64,000 nt of DNA from Nevskiaceae bacterium. GTDB taxonomy: Bacteria; Pseudomonadota; Gammaproteobacteria; Nevskiales; Nevskiaceae. Positions within the stretch are counted from its first letter, which is position 1, and the number at the start of each line of letters is the position of its first letter. The DNA lies in the NCBI GenBank assembly GCA_008012115.1, contig SSEB01000003.1, positions 372,001-436,000 on the forward strand. Reading direction: 5' to 3'. Positions 1 to 6,987 of this stretch are shown one piece after another. The notes beneath the pieces were generated by a model. The model searched no databases, had not been told where the DNA came from, and was given only the letters and a program-made list of their open reading frames with translations. The position numbers and the translations under genes are program-made.

Positions 1-51
1 ATGGCCAACGGCCTGCTCTACCTCGGCTACCTGGCCTACACGCTGCTGTAA
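1..51 (+). CDS. C-terminal fragment of a membrane protein (partial)
   Basis: The window opens inside a reading frame that stops at 49-51. The visible tail is a single hydrophobic segment (NGLLYLGYLAYTLL) ending directly at the stop codon, which fits the last transmembrane helix of a polytopic inner-membrane protein. The Gly/Tyr-rich pattern resembles the ends of sodium/calcium exchanger-type antiporters, but this is only an impression from 16 residues. A clear terminator follows 20 bp downstream, so this gene closes its own transcription unit and is separate from the tyrosine operon. Confidence 0.5.
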   Translation: MANGLLYLGYLAYTLL

Positions 52-71
52 GCCATTGACTTAGGCGGCCG

Positions 72-94
72 CCCCCAGGATTTCTGGGGGTTTT
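72..94 (+). terminator. Rho-independent terminator
   Basis: A 7-bp GC stem (CCCCCAG / CTGGGGG) with a 5-nt loop is followed directly by four T residues. It lies 20 bp after the stop of the partial membrane protein and about 90 bp before phhA. Confidence 0.85.
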
Positions 95-183
95 CCGCGC
101 TTGTTGTTGCGCCGCGACCGGGCGGAGGATCAAAGCCATGATCCAGGACGGGGTCACGCCCGTCTGCGCCGCTACGGAGCGTC

Positions 184-1017
184 ATGGGCAAGGCCGGACA
201 TTACGTGGCGCACCAGGCCGATGCCTCGGGCTTCGTGCGCTACAGCGAGGACGAGAACCGCATCTGGTCGGAGCTTTACGCGCGCCAGGCGCGGGCGATA
301 CACGGCAAGGCCTGCGACGAGTTCGAGCAGGGTCTGGCCTTGCTGGACCTGCCGAAGGATCGCGTGCCGCAGCTCGCTGAAGTATCCGCCGCGTTGCGGC
401 GCGAGACCGGGTGGTGCGTGGAGCCGGTGCCGGCGCTGATCCCCTTCGAGCAGTTCTGCCAGTTGCTGTCGCAGCGCCGGTTTCCGGCAGCGACCTTCGT
501 GCGCCACCGCGACGAACTGGACTACCTGCAGGAGCCGGACATCTTCCACGAGCTGTTCGGCCACGCGCCGATGCTGACGCACCGCTACTTCGCCGATTTC
601 ACCCAACGCTACGGCGTGATCGGCCTGCAGGCCGACGAGCAGGACCGCGAAATGCTGGCGACGCTGTACTGGTTCACCGTCGAATTCGGCCTGATGCAGA
701 AATCCGGCGAAGCCGCGCCGCGCATCTATGGCGGCGGCATCCTCTCGTCCATCGGCGAAACCGCGTATGCGCTGGGGCCGCGGCCGCAGCGCCGGCGTTT
801 CGACCTCGTCGAAGTGCTGCGCACGCCCTACCGCATCAACATCATGCAGCCGGTCTACTACGTGATCGAGGAGCTGCGTGAACTATTCGAGTTGACACAT
901 CGCGACCTGCCGTCGGCGCTGACGCAGGCACGCCGCCTGGGGTCGCTGCCGCCGCTGTTCGCGCCCGACGCGGAGGCGATGCCATTGAAATCGATGCCAC
1001 GCGCGAGGTCTGCATGA
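184..1017 (+). CDS. phhA: Phenylalanine 4-monooxygenase
   Basis: Non-haem iron, tetrahydropterin-dependent hydroxylase that converts phenylalanine to tyrosine in the cytoplasm. The 277-residue product has the bacterial family length and the signature block PDIFHELFGHAPML, whose two histidines are iron ligands. The third ligand is the Glu in WFTVEFGL. A GGAG at 175-178 supports the ATG at 184. It is the first gene of a same-strand run with hpd, a small unknown gene, hmgA, fumarylacetoacetase and maleylacetoacetate isomerase, which carries phenylalanine to fumarate and acetoacetate. No pterin dehydratase (phhB) or tyrosine aminotransferase lies nearby, so those functions must be encoded elsewhere. 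Confidence 0.95.
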   Translation: MGKAGHYVAHQADASGFVRYSEDENRIWSELYARQARAIHGKACDEFEQGLALLDLPKDRVPQLAEVSAALRRETGWCVEPVPALIPFEQFCQLLSQRRFPAATFVRHRDELDYLQEPDIFHELFGHAPMLTHRYFADFTQRYGVIGLQADEQDREMLATLYWFTVEFGLMQKSGEAAPRIYGGGILSSIGETAYALGPRPQRRRFDLVEVLRTPYRINIMQPVYYVIEELRELFELTHRDLPSALTQARRLGSLPPLFAPDAEAMPLKSMPRARSA

Positions 1018-1027
1018 GACAACCGGT

Positions 1028-2104
1028 ATGAAGGGTGCTCCAGCCAATCCGCTGGGTACCGACGGCTTCGAGTTCGTCGAGTTCACCGCGCCGACGGCAG
1101 CGGGCGTACGCCAGCTGCACGACCTGTTCCAGATGCTCGGCTTCACCGCGGTGGCGAAGCACCGCAGCAAGGACGTGACGCTGTTCCGCCAGGGCGATAT
1201 CAATTTCCTGGTCAATGCCACGCCGTATACGCACTTCCAGCAGTTTGCGCAGGCCCACGGCCCCTCCGCCTGCGCCATGGGCTGGCGCGTGAAGGACGCG
1301 CCGGCCGCCTACGCGCACGCCATCGCGCAGGGCGCGGTGCCGTTCGACTCGCATCCGGGCCTGATGGAGCTGCGGCTACCGGCGGTCTACGGCATCGGCA
1401 ACAGCGTGCTGTATTTCACCGACCGCTTCGGCCAGGGCGACGTGTTCGATGTGGATTTCCGCTATTTCGAGGGCGTGGACCGCCATCCGCGCGGCGTCGG
1501 TCTGCAACTGCTTGACCACCTCACGCACAATGTCGCGCGCGGCAACATGGACACCTGGGCCGGCTTCTACGAGCGCATCGGCAACTTCCGCCAGATCCGC
1601 TACTTCGACATCGAGGGCAAGCAGACCGGTCTGTTCTCGCGCGCCATGACCTCGCCCTGCGGCAAGATCCGCATCCCGATCAACGAGAGTGCGGACGACA
1701 AGAGCCAGATCGAGGAATTCCTGCGCGAATACCGTGGCGAGGGCATCCAGCACCTGGCGCTGTCGACGCCGGACATCTATCAGACCGTGACGGAACTGCG
1801 CCGGCGTGGCGTGGTGTTCATGGACACGCCGGACACCTATTACGAGAAAGTCGATGCGCGCGTGCCGAAGCATGGCGAAAGCGTGGCGCGGCTGCGCGAG
1901 CTGCGCATCCTGATCGACGGTGCGCCGGAGGAAGGCATCCTGCTGCAGATCTTCACCAGCACGGTGATCGGGCCGATCTTCTTCGAGATCATCCAGCGCA
2001 AGGGCAACGAGGGTTTCGGCGAAGGCAATTTCCGCGCGCTGTTCGAGTCTATCGAAGATGACCAGATCCGCCGCGGCGTGCTCAAGGCAGGGACGGCGTC
2101 ATGA
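1028..2104 (+). CDS. hpd: 4-hydroxyphenylpyruvate dioxygenase
   Basis: Iron(II) dioxygenase that converts 4-hydroxyphenylpyruvate to homogentisate. The 358-residue protein has the two-module vicinal-oxygen-chelate fold. Iron ligands are visible as the His in LDHLTHNV, the His in GIQHLALS, and the C-terminal Glu in GPIFFEIIQRKG. The C-terminal helix region GFGEGNFRALFESIE is characteristic of HPPD. It starts 10 bp after phhA, and its TGA overlaps the start of the next gene, so the two are probably translationally coupled. Confidence 0.96.
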   Translation: MKGAPANPLGTDGFEFVEFTAPTAAGVRQLHDLFQMLGFTAVAKHRSKDVTLFRQGDINFLVNATPYTHFQQFAQAHGPSACAMGWRVKDAPAAYAHAIAQGAVPFDSHPGLMELRLPAVYGIGNSVLYFTDRFGQGDVFDVDFRYFEGVDRHPRGVGLQLLDHLTHNVARGNMDTWAGFYERIGNFRQIRYFDIEGKQTGLFSRAMTSPCGKIRIPINESADDKSQIEEFLREYRGEGIQHLALSTPDIYQTVTELRRRGVVFMDTPDTYYEKVDARVPKHGESVARLRELRILIDGAPEEGILLQIFTSTVIGPIFFEIIQRKGNEGFGEGNFRALFESIEDDQIRRGVLKAGTAS

Positions 2105-2412
2105 GCGCCGCGGTGAAGAAGGTGGTGCTGGTCTCGCACGGCGGCTACCGCCCGGAGCACGACGCACTGCTCGGCGATCTGCTGCAGCGGCGCATCGAGG
2201 TCTTCTGCGCCGTCGGCAAGGACTGCCGGCGCTGGGAGGACATGATGGATGCCATGGTCGTGGAGGGCGATGCCGAGCCTGCGCACTTCGTGCTGACCAC
2301 CAGCCACCCGGACGAGACCGTCGAGCAGGTCGTTGCCTTCGCCCGCCTGCTACACGTCGAAGGCGGCGGCAGCGAGCGCAACCGCGACGTCGAAGTCATC
2401 GAGGTCCATTGA
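2101..2412 (+). CDS. Small conserved protein of unknown function in the tyrosine operon
   Basis: A 103-residue soluble protein whose ATG overlaps the hpd stop (ATGA) and which ends 8 bp before hmgA. It starts KKVVLVSHGGYRPEHDALLGDLL and contains a Cys pair (FCAVGKDCRRW) and a segment FVLTTSHPDETVEQVVAFAR. This alpha/beta pattern suggests a small Rossmann-like fold. There is no signal peptide or membrane helix. I cannot assign a function. Its coupled position between the two dioxygenase genes implies co-expression with homogentisate metabolism, perhaps in regulation or protection of an enzyme, but that is inference. Confidence 0.8.
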   Translation: MSAAVKKVVLVSHGGYRPEHDALLGDLLQRRIEVFCAVGKDCRRWEDMMDAMVVEGDAEPAHFVLTTSHPDETVEQVVAFARLLHVEGGGSERNRDVEVIEVH

Positions 2413-2420
2413 GGCGGCCG

Positions 2421-3557
2421 ATGCGGAAATACATCTATCGTCCGCATATCGAGGGGCAGGCCCATCGACAGGCCCATGCCGATCTGCCCGAGGGCACCGT
2501 CGAGCGCGAGCTGGGCAAGGAAGGTTTCTTCGGACCCTCCACGCACATGCTGCATCCGCGGCCGCCGACCGACTGGTCGCACTGGGAGGGGCCGCTGCGT
2601 CCACGCGCCTTCGACTGCGCGAAGCTGCCGGCCGAAGGCGCAACGCCGTGGAACGCGAGCCTGCTGCTGCACAACGCGCACCTGCGGCTGCGGCACTGGA
2701 CCTGCACCGCGAGCATGGATCACCTGGTGCGCAACGCCGATGGCGACGAGCTGCTGTTCGTGCATGCCGGCCAAGGTGATCTGTATTGCGACTATGGCCA
2801 CCTCGCGCTGGCCGCGGGCGACTACGTGGTGCTGCCGCGCGGCACCATGTGGCGCCTCGACTGCGCGGCGCCCGTCACCCTGCTGCTGATCGAGGCGAGC
2901 AACAGCAGCTACCAGCTACCCGACAAGGGCCTGGCTGGCGAACAGGCGATCTTCGATCCGGCGATGTTCGATATCCCCGCCATCGACGCCGCGTTCAAGG
3001 CGCAGCAGCAGGGCGCCCTGGCGGCGCGCGAGTGGCGCGTGGTGGTCAAGCGTCGCAACGCGCTCTCGGTGGTGACCTATCCCTACAATCCGCTCGATGC
3101 CCTGGGCTGGCACGGCGCGCTGCACCCGGTGCGGATCAACGTGAAGGACATCCGCCCGCTGATGTCGCACCGCTATCATCTGCCGCCGTCGGCGCACACC
3201 ACCTTTGTCGCCGGACGTTTCGTCGTCTGCACCTTTACGCCGCGTCCGTTCGAGAGCGATCCCGGCGCCATCAAGGTGCCGTTCTTCCACAACAACGACG
3301 ACTACGACGAAGTGATCTTCTACCACGCCGGCGACTTCTTCAGCCGCGACAACATCCATCCCGGCATGATCACCCTGCACCCCTGCGGCTTCACGCATGG
3401 CCCGCACCCCAAGGCGCTCGGCCGCATGCACGTGCAGACCAAGCCGGGCACCGACGAGTACGCGGTGATGATCGACGCCCGCGACGCACTGGAGGTCGGC
3501 GAGGCCGCCACTGCCGTCGAGTGGCGCGACTACCACGCCTCCTGGAGCCGCGCATGA
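2421..3557 (+). CDS. hmgA: Homogentisate 1,2-dioxygenase
   Basis: Opens the homogentisate ring to give maleylacetoacetate. The start at 2421 follows the previous stop closely and has a GAGGCGG purine run upstream. The C-terminal half carries the iron-binding signature: His and Glu in FFHNNDDYDEVIFYHAGDFF and the His residues of CGFTHGPHP. At 378 residues it is shorter than the roughly 430-residue Pseudomonas enzyme and may belong to a compact subfamily. An upstream in-frame extension exists but would run through the preceding gene and lacks family similarity. Its stop overlaps the start of the next gene (ATGA at 3554-3557). Confidence 0.93.
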   Translation: MRKYIYRPHIEGQAHRQAHADLPEGTVERELGKEGFFGPSTHMLHPRPPTDWSHWEGPLRPRAFDCAKLPAEGATPWNASLLLHNAHLRLRHWTCTASMDHLVRNADGDELLFVHAGQGDLYCDYGHLALAAGDYVVLPRGTMWRLDCAAPVTLLLIEASNSSYQLPDKGLAGEQAIFDPAMFDIPAIDAAFKAQQQGALAAREWRVVVKRRNALSVVTYPYNPLDALGWHGALHPVRINVKDIRPLMSHRYHLPPSAHTTFVAGRFVVCTFTPRPFESDPGAIKVPFFHNNDDYDEVIFYHAGDFFSRDNIHPGMITLHPCGFTHGPHPKALGRMHVQTKPGTDEYAVMIDARDALEVGEAATAVEWRDYHASWSRA

Positions 3558-4570
3558 AGCTGGCGACACTGCGTGACGGCACGCGCGATGGTCGCCTCGT
3601 CGTGGTCAGTCGTGATCTGACACGCGCGAGCCCCGCGCCGGCGGCACGCACGCTGCAGGCCGCGCTCGACGACTGGGAGGCGCTGGCGCCGGAGCTGGAG
3701 CAGCTGTCCGAGGAGCTCAACGCCGGGCGCATCGCCGGCACGCTGGCCTTCGATGCGCGGGACTGCCACGCACCGTTGCCGCGCGCCTATCAATGGGCCG
3801 ATGGTTCGGCCTACGTCAATCACGTCGCACTGGTGCGCAAAGCCCGCGGCGCCGAACTGCCGGAAAGTTTCTGGACCGATCCACTGATCTATCAGGGCGG
3901 CAGCGACGGCTTTCTCGATCCCTGCGGTGCCATCCGCGTGGCCAGCGAGGACTGGGGGATCGATCTGGAAGCGGAGCTGGCGGTGATCACCGGCGATGTA
4001 GCGATGGGCACCACGCCCGCACAGGCGCGCAGCGCCATCCGCCTGCTGATGCTGGTCAACGACGTCTCGCTGCGCAATCTCATCCCGGCGGAGCTGGCCA
4101 AGGGCTTCGGCTTTTTCCAGTCCAAGCCGGCTTCCGCGTTTTCTCCGGTGGCGGTGACGCCGGACGAACTGGGTGCGGACTGGGACGGTGGCCGCGTGCA
4201 CCTGCCGTTGCTGTCCTACGTCAACGGCCAGCCGCTGGGCTGTCCCGACGCCGGCATGGACATGACCTTCGATTTCCCGACGCTGATCGCGCACGCGGCG
4301 AAGACGCGCACGCTGTGCGCCGGCAGCATCGTCGGCAGCGGCACCGTGTCCAATCGTGGCGCCGATGGTGGACCGGGCCGGCCGGTGCGCGACGGCGGTG
4401 CCGGATACTCCTGCATCGCCGAACTGCGCATGGTCGAGACGCTGTGCAACGGTGGACCGAAAACGCCGTTCCTGCGTTTCGGCGATCGCGTGCGCATCGA
4501 GATGCACGATGCCCTGGGCCGCTCGGTGTTCGGCGCCATCGAGCAGGTGGTGGAAGCATGTCGGCCTTGA
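3554..4570 (+). CDS. fahA: Fumarylacetoacetase / fumarylacetoacetate hydrolase family protein
   Basis: Hydrolyses fumarylacetoacetate to fumarate and acetoacetate in the last step of tyrosine catabolism. The 338-residue protein has an N-terminal cap (about residues 1-80) followed by the FAH fold: VNHVALVRKARG, then the acidic metal-binding stretch DLEAELAVITGD, then NDVSLRNLIPAELAKGFGF and FQSKPASAF. The GSGTVSNRG segment near residue 265 is also typical. The start overlaps the hmgA stop. Order and overlap make this the dedicated hydrolase of the operon rather than a generic FAH-fold enzyme. Confidence 0.93.
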   Translation: MKLATLRDGTRDGRLVVVSRDLTRASPAPAARTLQAALDDWEALAPELEQLSEELNAGRIAGTLAFDARDCHAPLPRAYQWADGSAYVNHVALVRKARGAELPESFWTDPLIYQGGSDGFLDPCGAIRVASEDWGIDLEAELAVITGDVAMGTTPAQARSAIRLLMLVNDVSLRNLIPAELAKGFGFFQSKPASAFSPVAVTPDELGADWDGGRVHLPLLSYVNGQPLGCPDAGMDMTFDFPTLIAHAAKTRTLCAGSIVGSGTVSNRGADGGPGRPVRDGGAGYSCIAELRMVETLCNGGPKTPFLRFGDRVRIEMHDALGRSVFGAIEQVVEACRP

Positions 4571-4586
4571 ATCGCCGGAGCGCGCC

Positions 4587-5234
4587 ATGCTGACCCTGTA
4601 CGCCTACTGGCGCTCGTCCTCGTCCTACCGCGTGCGCATCGCGCTCGCGCTCAAGGGCCTGCCTTACGAATGCCGCCCCGTGCACCTGGTGAAGGACGGC
4701 GGCGAACAGAACGCGGCGGCGTACCGCGCGCTCAATCCGGAAGGGCGCGTGCCGCTGCTGGTGGACGGCGACTTCCGCCTGGCGCAGTCGCTGGCGATCT
4801 TCGACTACCTCGAGTCGCGCTTTCCGCAACCGGCGCTGGTGCCGGCCGAGGCGCGGCGACGTGCGCGCATGTGGGCCTTCTGCCATGCCATCGCCGCCGA
4901 CGTGCAGCCGCTGCAGAACACCGGCGTGCTCAACTATCTGAGCGAGGTGTTGCAGATCACGCCGGAGCAGAAGAGCGCATGGCTGCGGCACTGGATCGAG
5001 CGCGGGCTGGCCGCGCTGGAGGCCGAGTACGGCAATGCTGGCGATGGCGAGTCGGTGTTCGGCGGCGTGCCGACCCTGGCCGACTGCACGCTGGTGCCGC
5101 AGGTCTACGCGGCGGAGCGCTTCGGTTGCGACACCGGCCGGTTCCCGCGCCTCTACGCCATCGCACAGCGCCTGCGCGCGCGGCCCGCGTTTGCCGCCGC
5201 GCATCCGGACGTGCAGCCGGACGCCATGCCGTAA
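4587..5234 (+). CDS. maiA: Maleylacetoacetate isomerase (zeta-class GST)
   Basis: Glutathione-dependent cis-trans isomerase that converts maleylacetoacetate to fumarylacetoacetate. The 215-residue protein starts at 4587. Its N-terminal thioredoxin-like domain contains the zeta-class motif YWRSSSSYRVRIALALKG with the catalytic Ser/Cys-type loop, followed by NPEGRVPLLVDGD and the glutathione-contacting QSLAIFDYLE. The C-terminal helical domain carries QPLQNTGVL and the N-capping PTLADCTLVPQVYAAERFG. It is the last gene of the catabolic operon; the next gene is convergent. Confidence 0.95.
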   Translation: MLTLYAYWRSSSSYRVRIALALKGLPYECRPVHLVKDGGEQNAAAYRALNPEGRVPLLVDGDFRLAQSLAIFDYLESRFPQPALVPAEARRRARMWAFCHAIAADVQPLQNTGVLNYLSEVLQITPEQKSAWLRHWIERGLAALEAEYGNAGDGESVFGGVPTLADCTLVPQVYAAERFGCDTGRFPRLYAIAQRLRARPAFAAAHPDVQPDAMP

Positions 5235-5260
5235 GCGGCGGTACGCCCCGCTGCGCCTCG

Positions 5261-6184
5261 TCAGGCCGTCGGTGCCACCGGATCGACATGCGTCATCACG
5301 TTGAGCACGCGGTGGCGCTGCATGACGCGGTTGCGTGCGTTGAGCGCGATCTCGTGGCCTTGCGCGACGGTCAGGCCGGCATCGATTTCCAGGTGCACAT
5401 CGACCACGATCAGGTCGCCCATCTTGCGGGTGCGCAGATCGTGCGCGCCGCGCAGGCCCGGCGTTTGCAGGATCGTGCTGCGGATGGCGGCCACTTCGGC
5501 GTCGTCCGCCGACGCATCCATCAGATCGTTGAGGGCGCCCCAGGCGAACTCCCAGCCCATCTTGCCCACCATCAGGCCGACGATCAGGGCCGCGATGGGA
5601 TCGAGCAGCGGATAGCCGAGCAGGTTGCCGACGATGCCGGCGCCGACCACCAGCGAGGACGCCGCATCGGAGCGCGCGTGCCAGGCATTGGCCACGAGCA
5701 TGCCGGACTTCACGCGCGTCGCCACCGCCAGCATGTAGCGGAACAAGGTCTCCTTGGCCACCAGTGCCGTCACGGCGATGGCCAGGGCGGCGATGTGGAC
5801 CGGCGGGATGTCGGCGTGATGTTCCAGCTTGTTCACCGACGACCACAGCATGCCGCCGCCGACCAGGAGCAGGAGCATGCCGAGGACGAAGGAGGCGCCG
5901 GTCTCGAAGCGCTGATGGCCGTAGGGATGCTCGTCGTCCGGGGCCTTGCCGGAGTGGCGGTTGGCGAGCAGCACGACGAAGTCCGCCACCAGGTCGGACA
6001 GCGAGTGGATGCCGTCCGCGATCAGGCCCTGCGACTTGGCGACGATGCCGACCAGAATCTGCAGGCCGGACAGCAGGACGTTGACGCAGACGCTGACCCA
6101 GGTGCTGCGCCGCGCCGCCTGTTCCTTGACGGCAACGGGCACCGTGGTGTCTTCGGGATCATCGCTCAATTCATGGGACTGCAT
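5261..6184 (-). CDS. Cation diffusion facilitator (divalent metal efflux)
   Basis: Inner-membrane proton-coupled exporter of divalent cations such as Zn, Fe, Co or Ni. The 307-residue protein has about six transmembrane helices. The paired metal-binding motifs are DGIHSLSDL in helix 2 and HARSDAASS in helix 5. A cytoplasmic ferredoxin-like domain begins near residue 210 and contains DLIVVDVHLEIDAGLTVAQGHEIA. It is convergent with maiA, with a 26-bp gap. The second motif is HxxxD rather than DxxxD, which bears on metal preference, but I cannot assign the metal from sequence alone. Confidence 0.9.
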   Translation of the reverse strand: MQSHELSDDPEDTTVPVAVKEQAARRSTWVSVCVNVLLSGLQILVGIVAKSQGLIADGIHSLSDLVADFVVLLANRHSGKAPDDEHPYGHQRFETGASFVLGMLLLLVGGGMLWSSVNKLEHHADIPPVHIAALAIAVTALVAKETLFRYMLAVATRVKSGMLVANAWHARSDAASSLVVGAGIVGNLLGYPLLDPIAALIVGLMVGKMGWEFAWGALNDLMDASADDAEVAAIRSTILQTPGLRGAHDLRTRKMGDLIVVDVHLEIDAGLTVAQGHEIALNARNRVMQRHRVLNVMTHVDPVAPTA

Positions 6185-6268
6185 CGTCGGGCTCCGGGAA
6201 TATCGCCGCCAGTATGAGGCCGCGCGGTTGCCGCACCGTGACGGGTCGTGACGGATGTGGCAGCCGTT

Positions 6269-6787
6269 TCAGGGCGACACGGTCGCGCGCAGTTGCTTGA
6301 TCTCTTCGGCGTGGCGCAGGCGCTGCTCGCGGCGCAGTTGCGCCTCCTGGTAGCGGCGCTGTTCGTCCGGTGTTTCCGGCTGCAGCGGCGGCACCGGTCG
6401 CGGCTTGCCGTTGCCGTCGAGCGCGACGAAGGTGAGGTAGGCGCTGAGAATGTGGCGGCGGTTGCTGCCGTCGTAGCTGAGCGCGTCGACCTTGACGCCG
6501 ACTTCCATCGAGGTGGTCCAGGCGCGGTTCACTGCGGCGTTGAAGATCAGCACGTCGCCGCGTCGCGCCGGCGCGATGAAGTGCACGGCATCGACGCTGG
6601 CGGTGACGCAGACGCCGCCGGCATGACGGTCCGCGACCACGGCGGCGAAGCGATCCATCTGCGCCATGATCAGGCCGCCGAACACGGTGTCGTTGGCGTT
6701 CAGGTCGTTGGGAAACACCATGTAGACCTGCTCGCGCACCGTCGACAGGCTTACGGGTTTGGGCGGCAGGCTGGGCGTATCGGTCAT
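6269..6787 (-). CDS. Acyl-CoA thioesterase, hot-dog fold (YciA/BFIT type)
   Basis: Probably hydrolyses acyl-CoA thioesters in the cytoplasm. The core reads FPNDLNANDTVFGGLIMAQMD, the Asn/Asp-containing active-site region of YciA-type enzymes. It is followed by CVTASVDAVHFIAPARRGD and the strand SMEVGVKVDALSYDG. The C-terminal 40 residues are charged, probably a helix (RRYQEAQLRREQRLRHAEEI). I chose the second in-frame ATG (6787), which leaves about 172 residues; a start 15 bp upstream is also open. Dispersed repeat copy 1 lies 67 bp upstream, in its presumed promoter region. Confidence 0.85.
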   Translation of the reverse strand: MTDTPSLPPKPVSLSTVREQVYMVFPNDLNANDTVFGGLIMAQMDRFAAVVADRHAGGVCVTASVDAVHFIAPARRGDVLIFNAAVNRAWTTSMEVGVKVDALSYDGSNRRHILSAYLTFVALDGNGKPRPVPPLQPETPDEQRRYQEAQLRREQRLRHAEEIKQLRATVSP

Positions 6788-6854
6788 GGGCGCTCGCGGC
6801 ATCGGGAAGGCGGAATGATAGCGGTTGCGCTGTCTGCGAAGGCGTTTTTACCGT

Positions 6855-6964
6855 CACCCGCTCATGCCGCGGGGCGAAAACAGAGTGTTATATATTATCT
6901 ATCAAAATTTAATTCGATAAATATTTAATAACAGATTCCCTGGGAAAATCCGCAACAGCGGGTG
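6855..6964 (-). repeat. Concentric palindromic intergenic element, copy 1 of 6
   Basis: 110-bp element. The ends are CACCCGCT (6855-6862) and AGCGGGTG (6957-6964). A 46-bp AT-rich imperfect palindrome occupies 6887-6932 (starts GTTATATATT, ends TTTAATAAC). Outer ends and core share the same centre, 6909.5. The right spacer read on the minus strand contains TTTTCCCAGGGAAT, a box also found in the left spacers of copies 4-6, so I orient this copy on the minus strand. It lies 24 bp beyond the stop of the APC permease and 67 bp upstream of the thioesterase start. No target-site duplication is visible. Confidence 0.85.
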
Positions 6965-6987
6965 GCGCCACCGGGGCGGTTGCGCGA

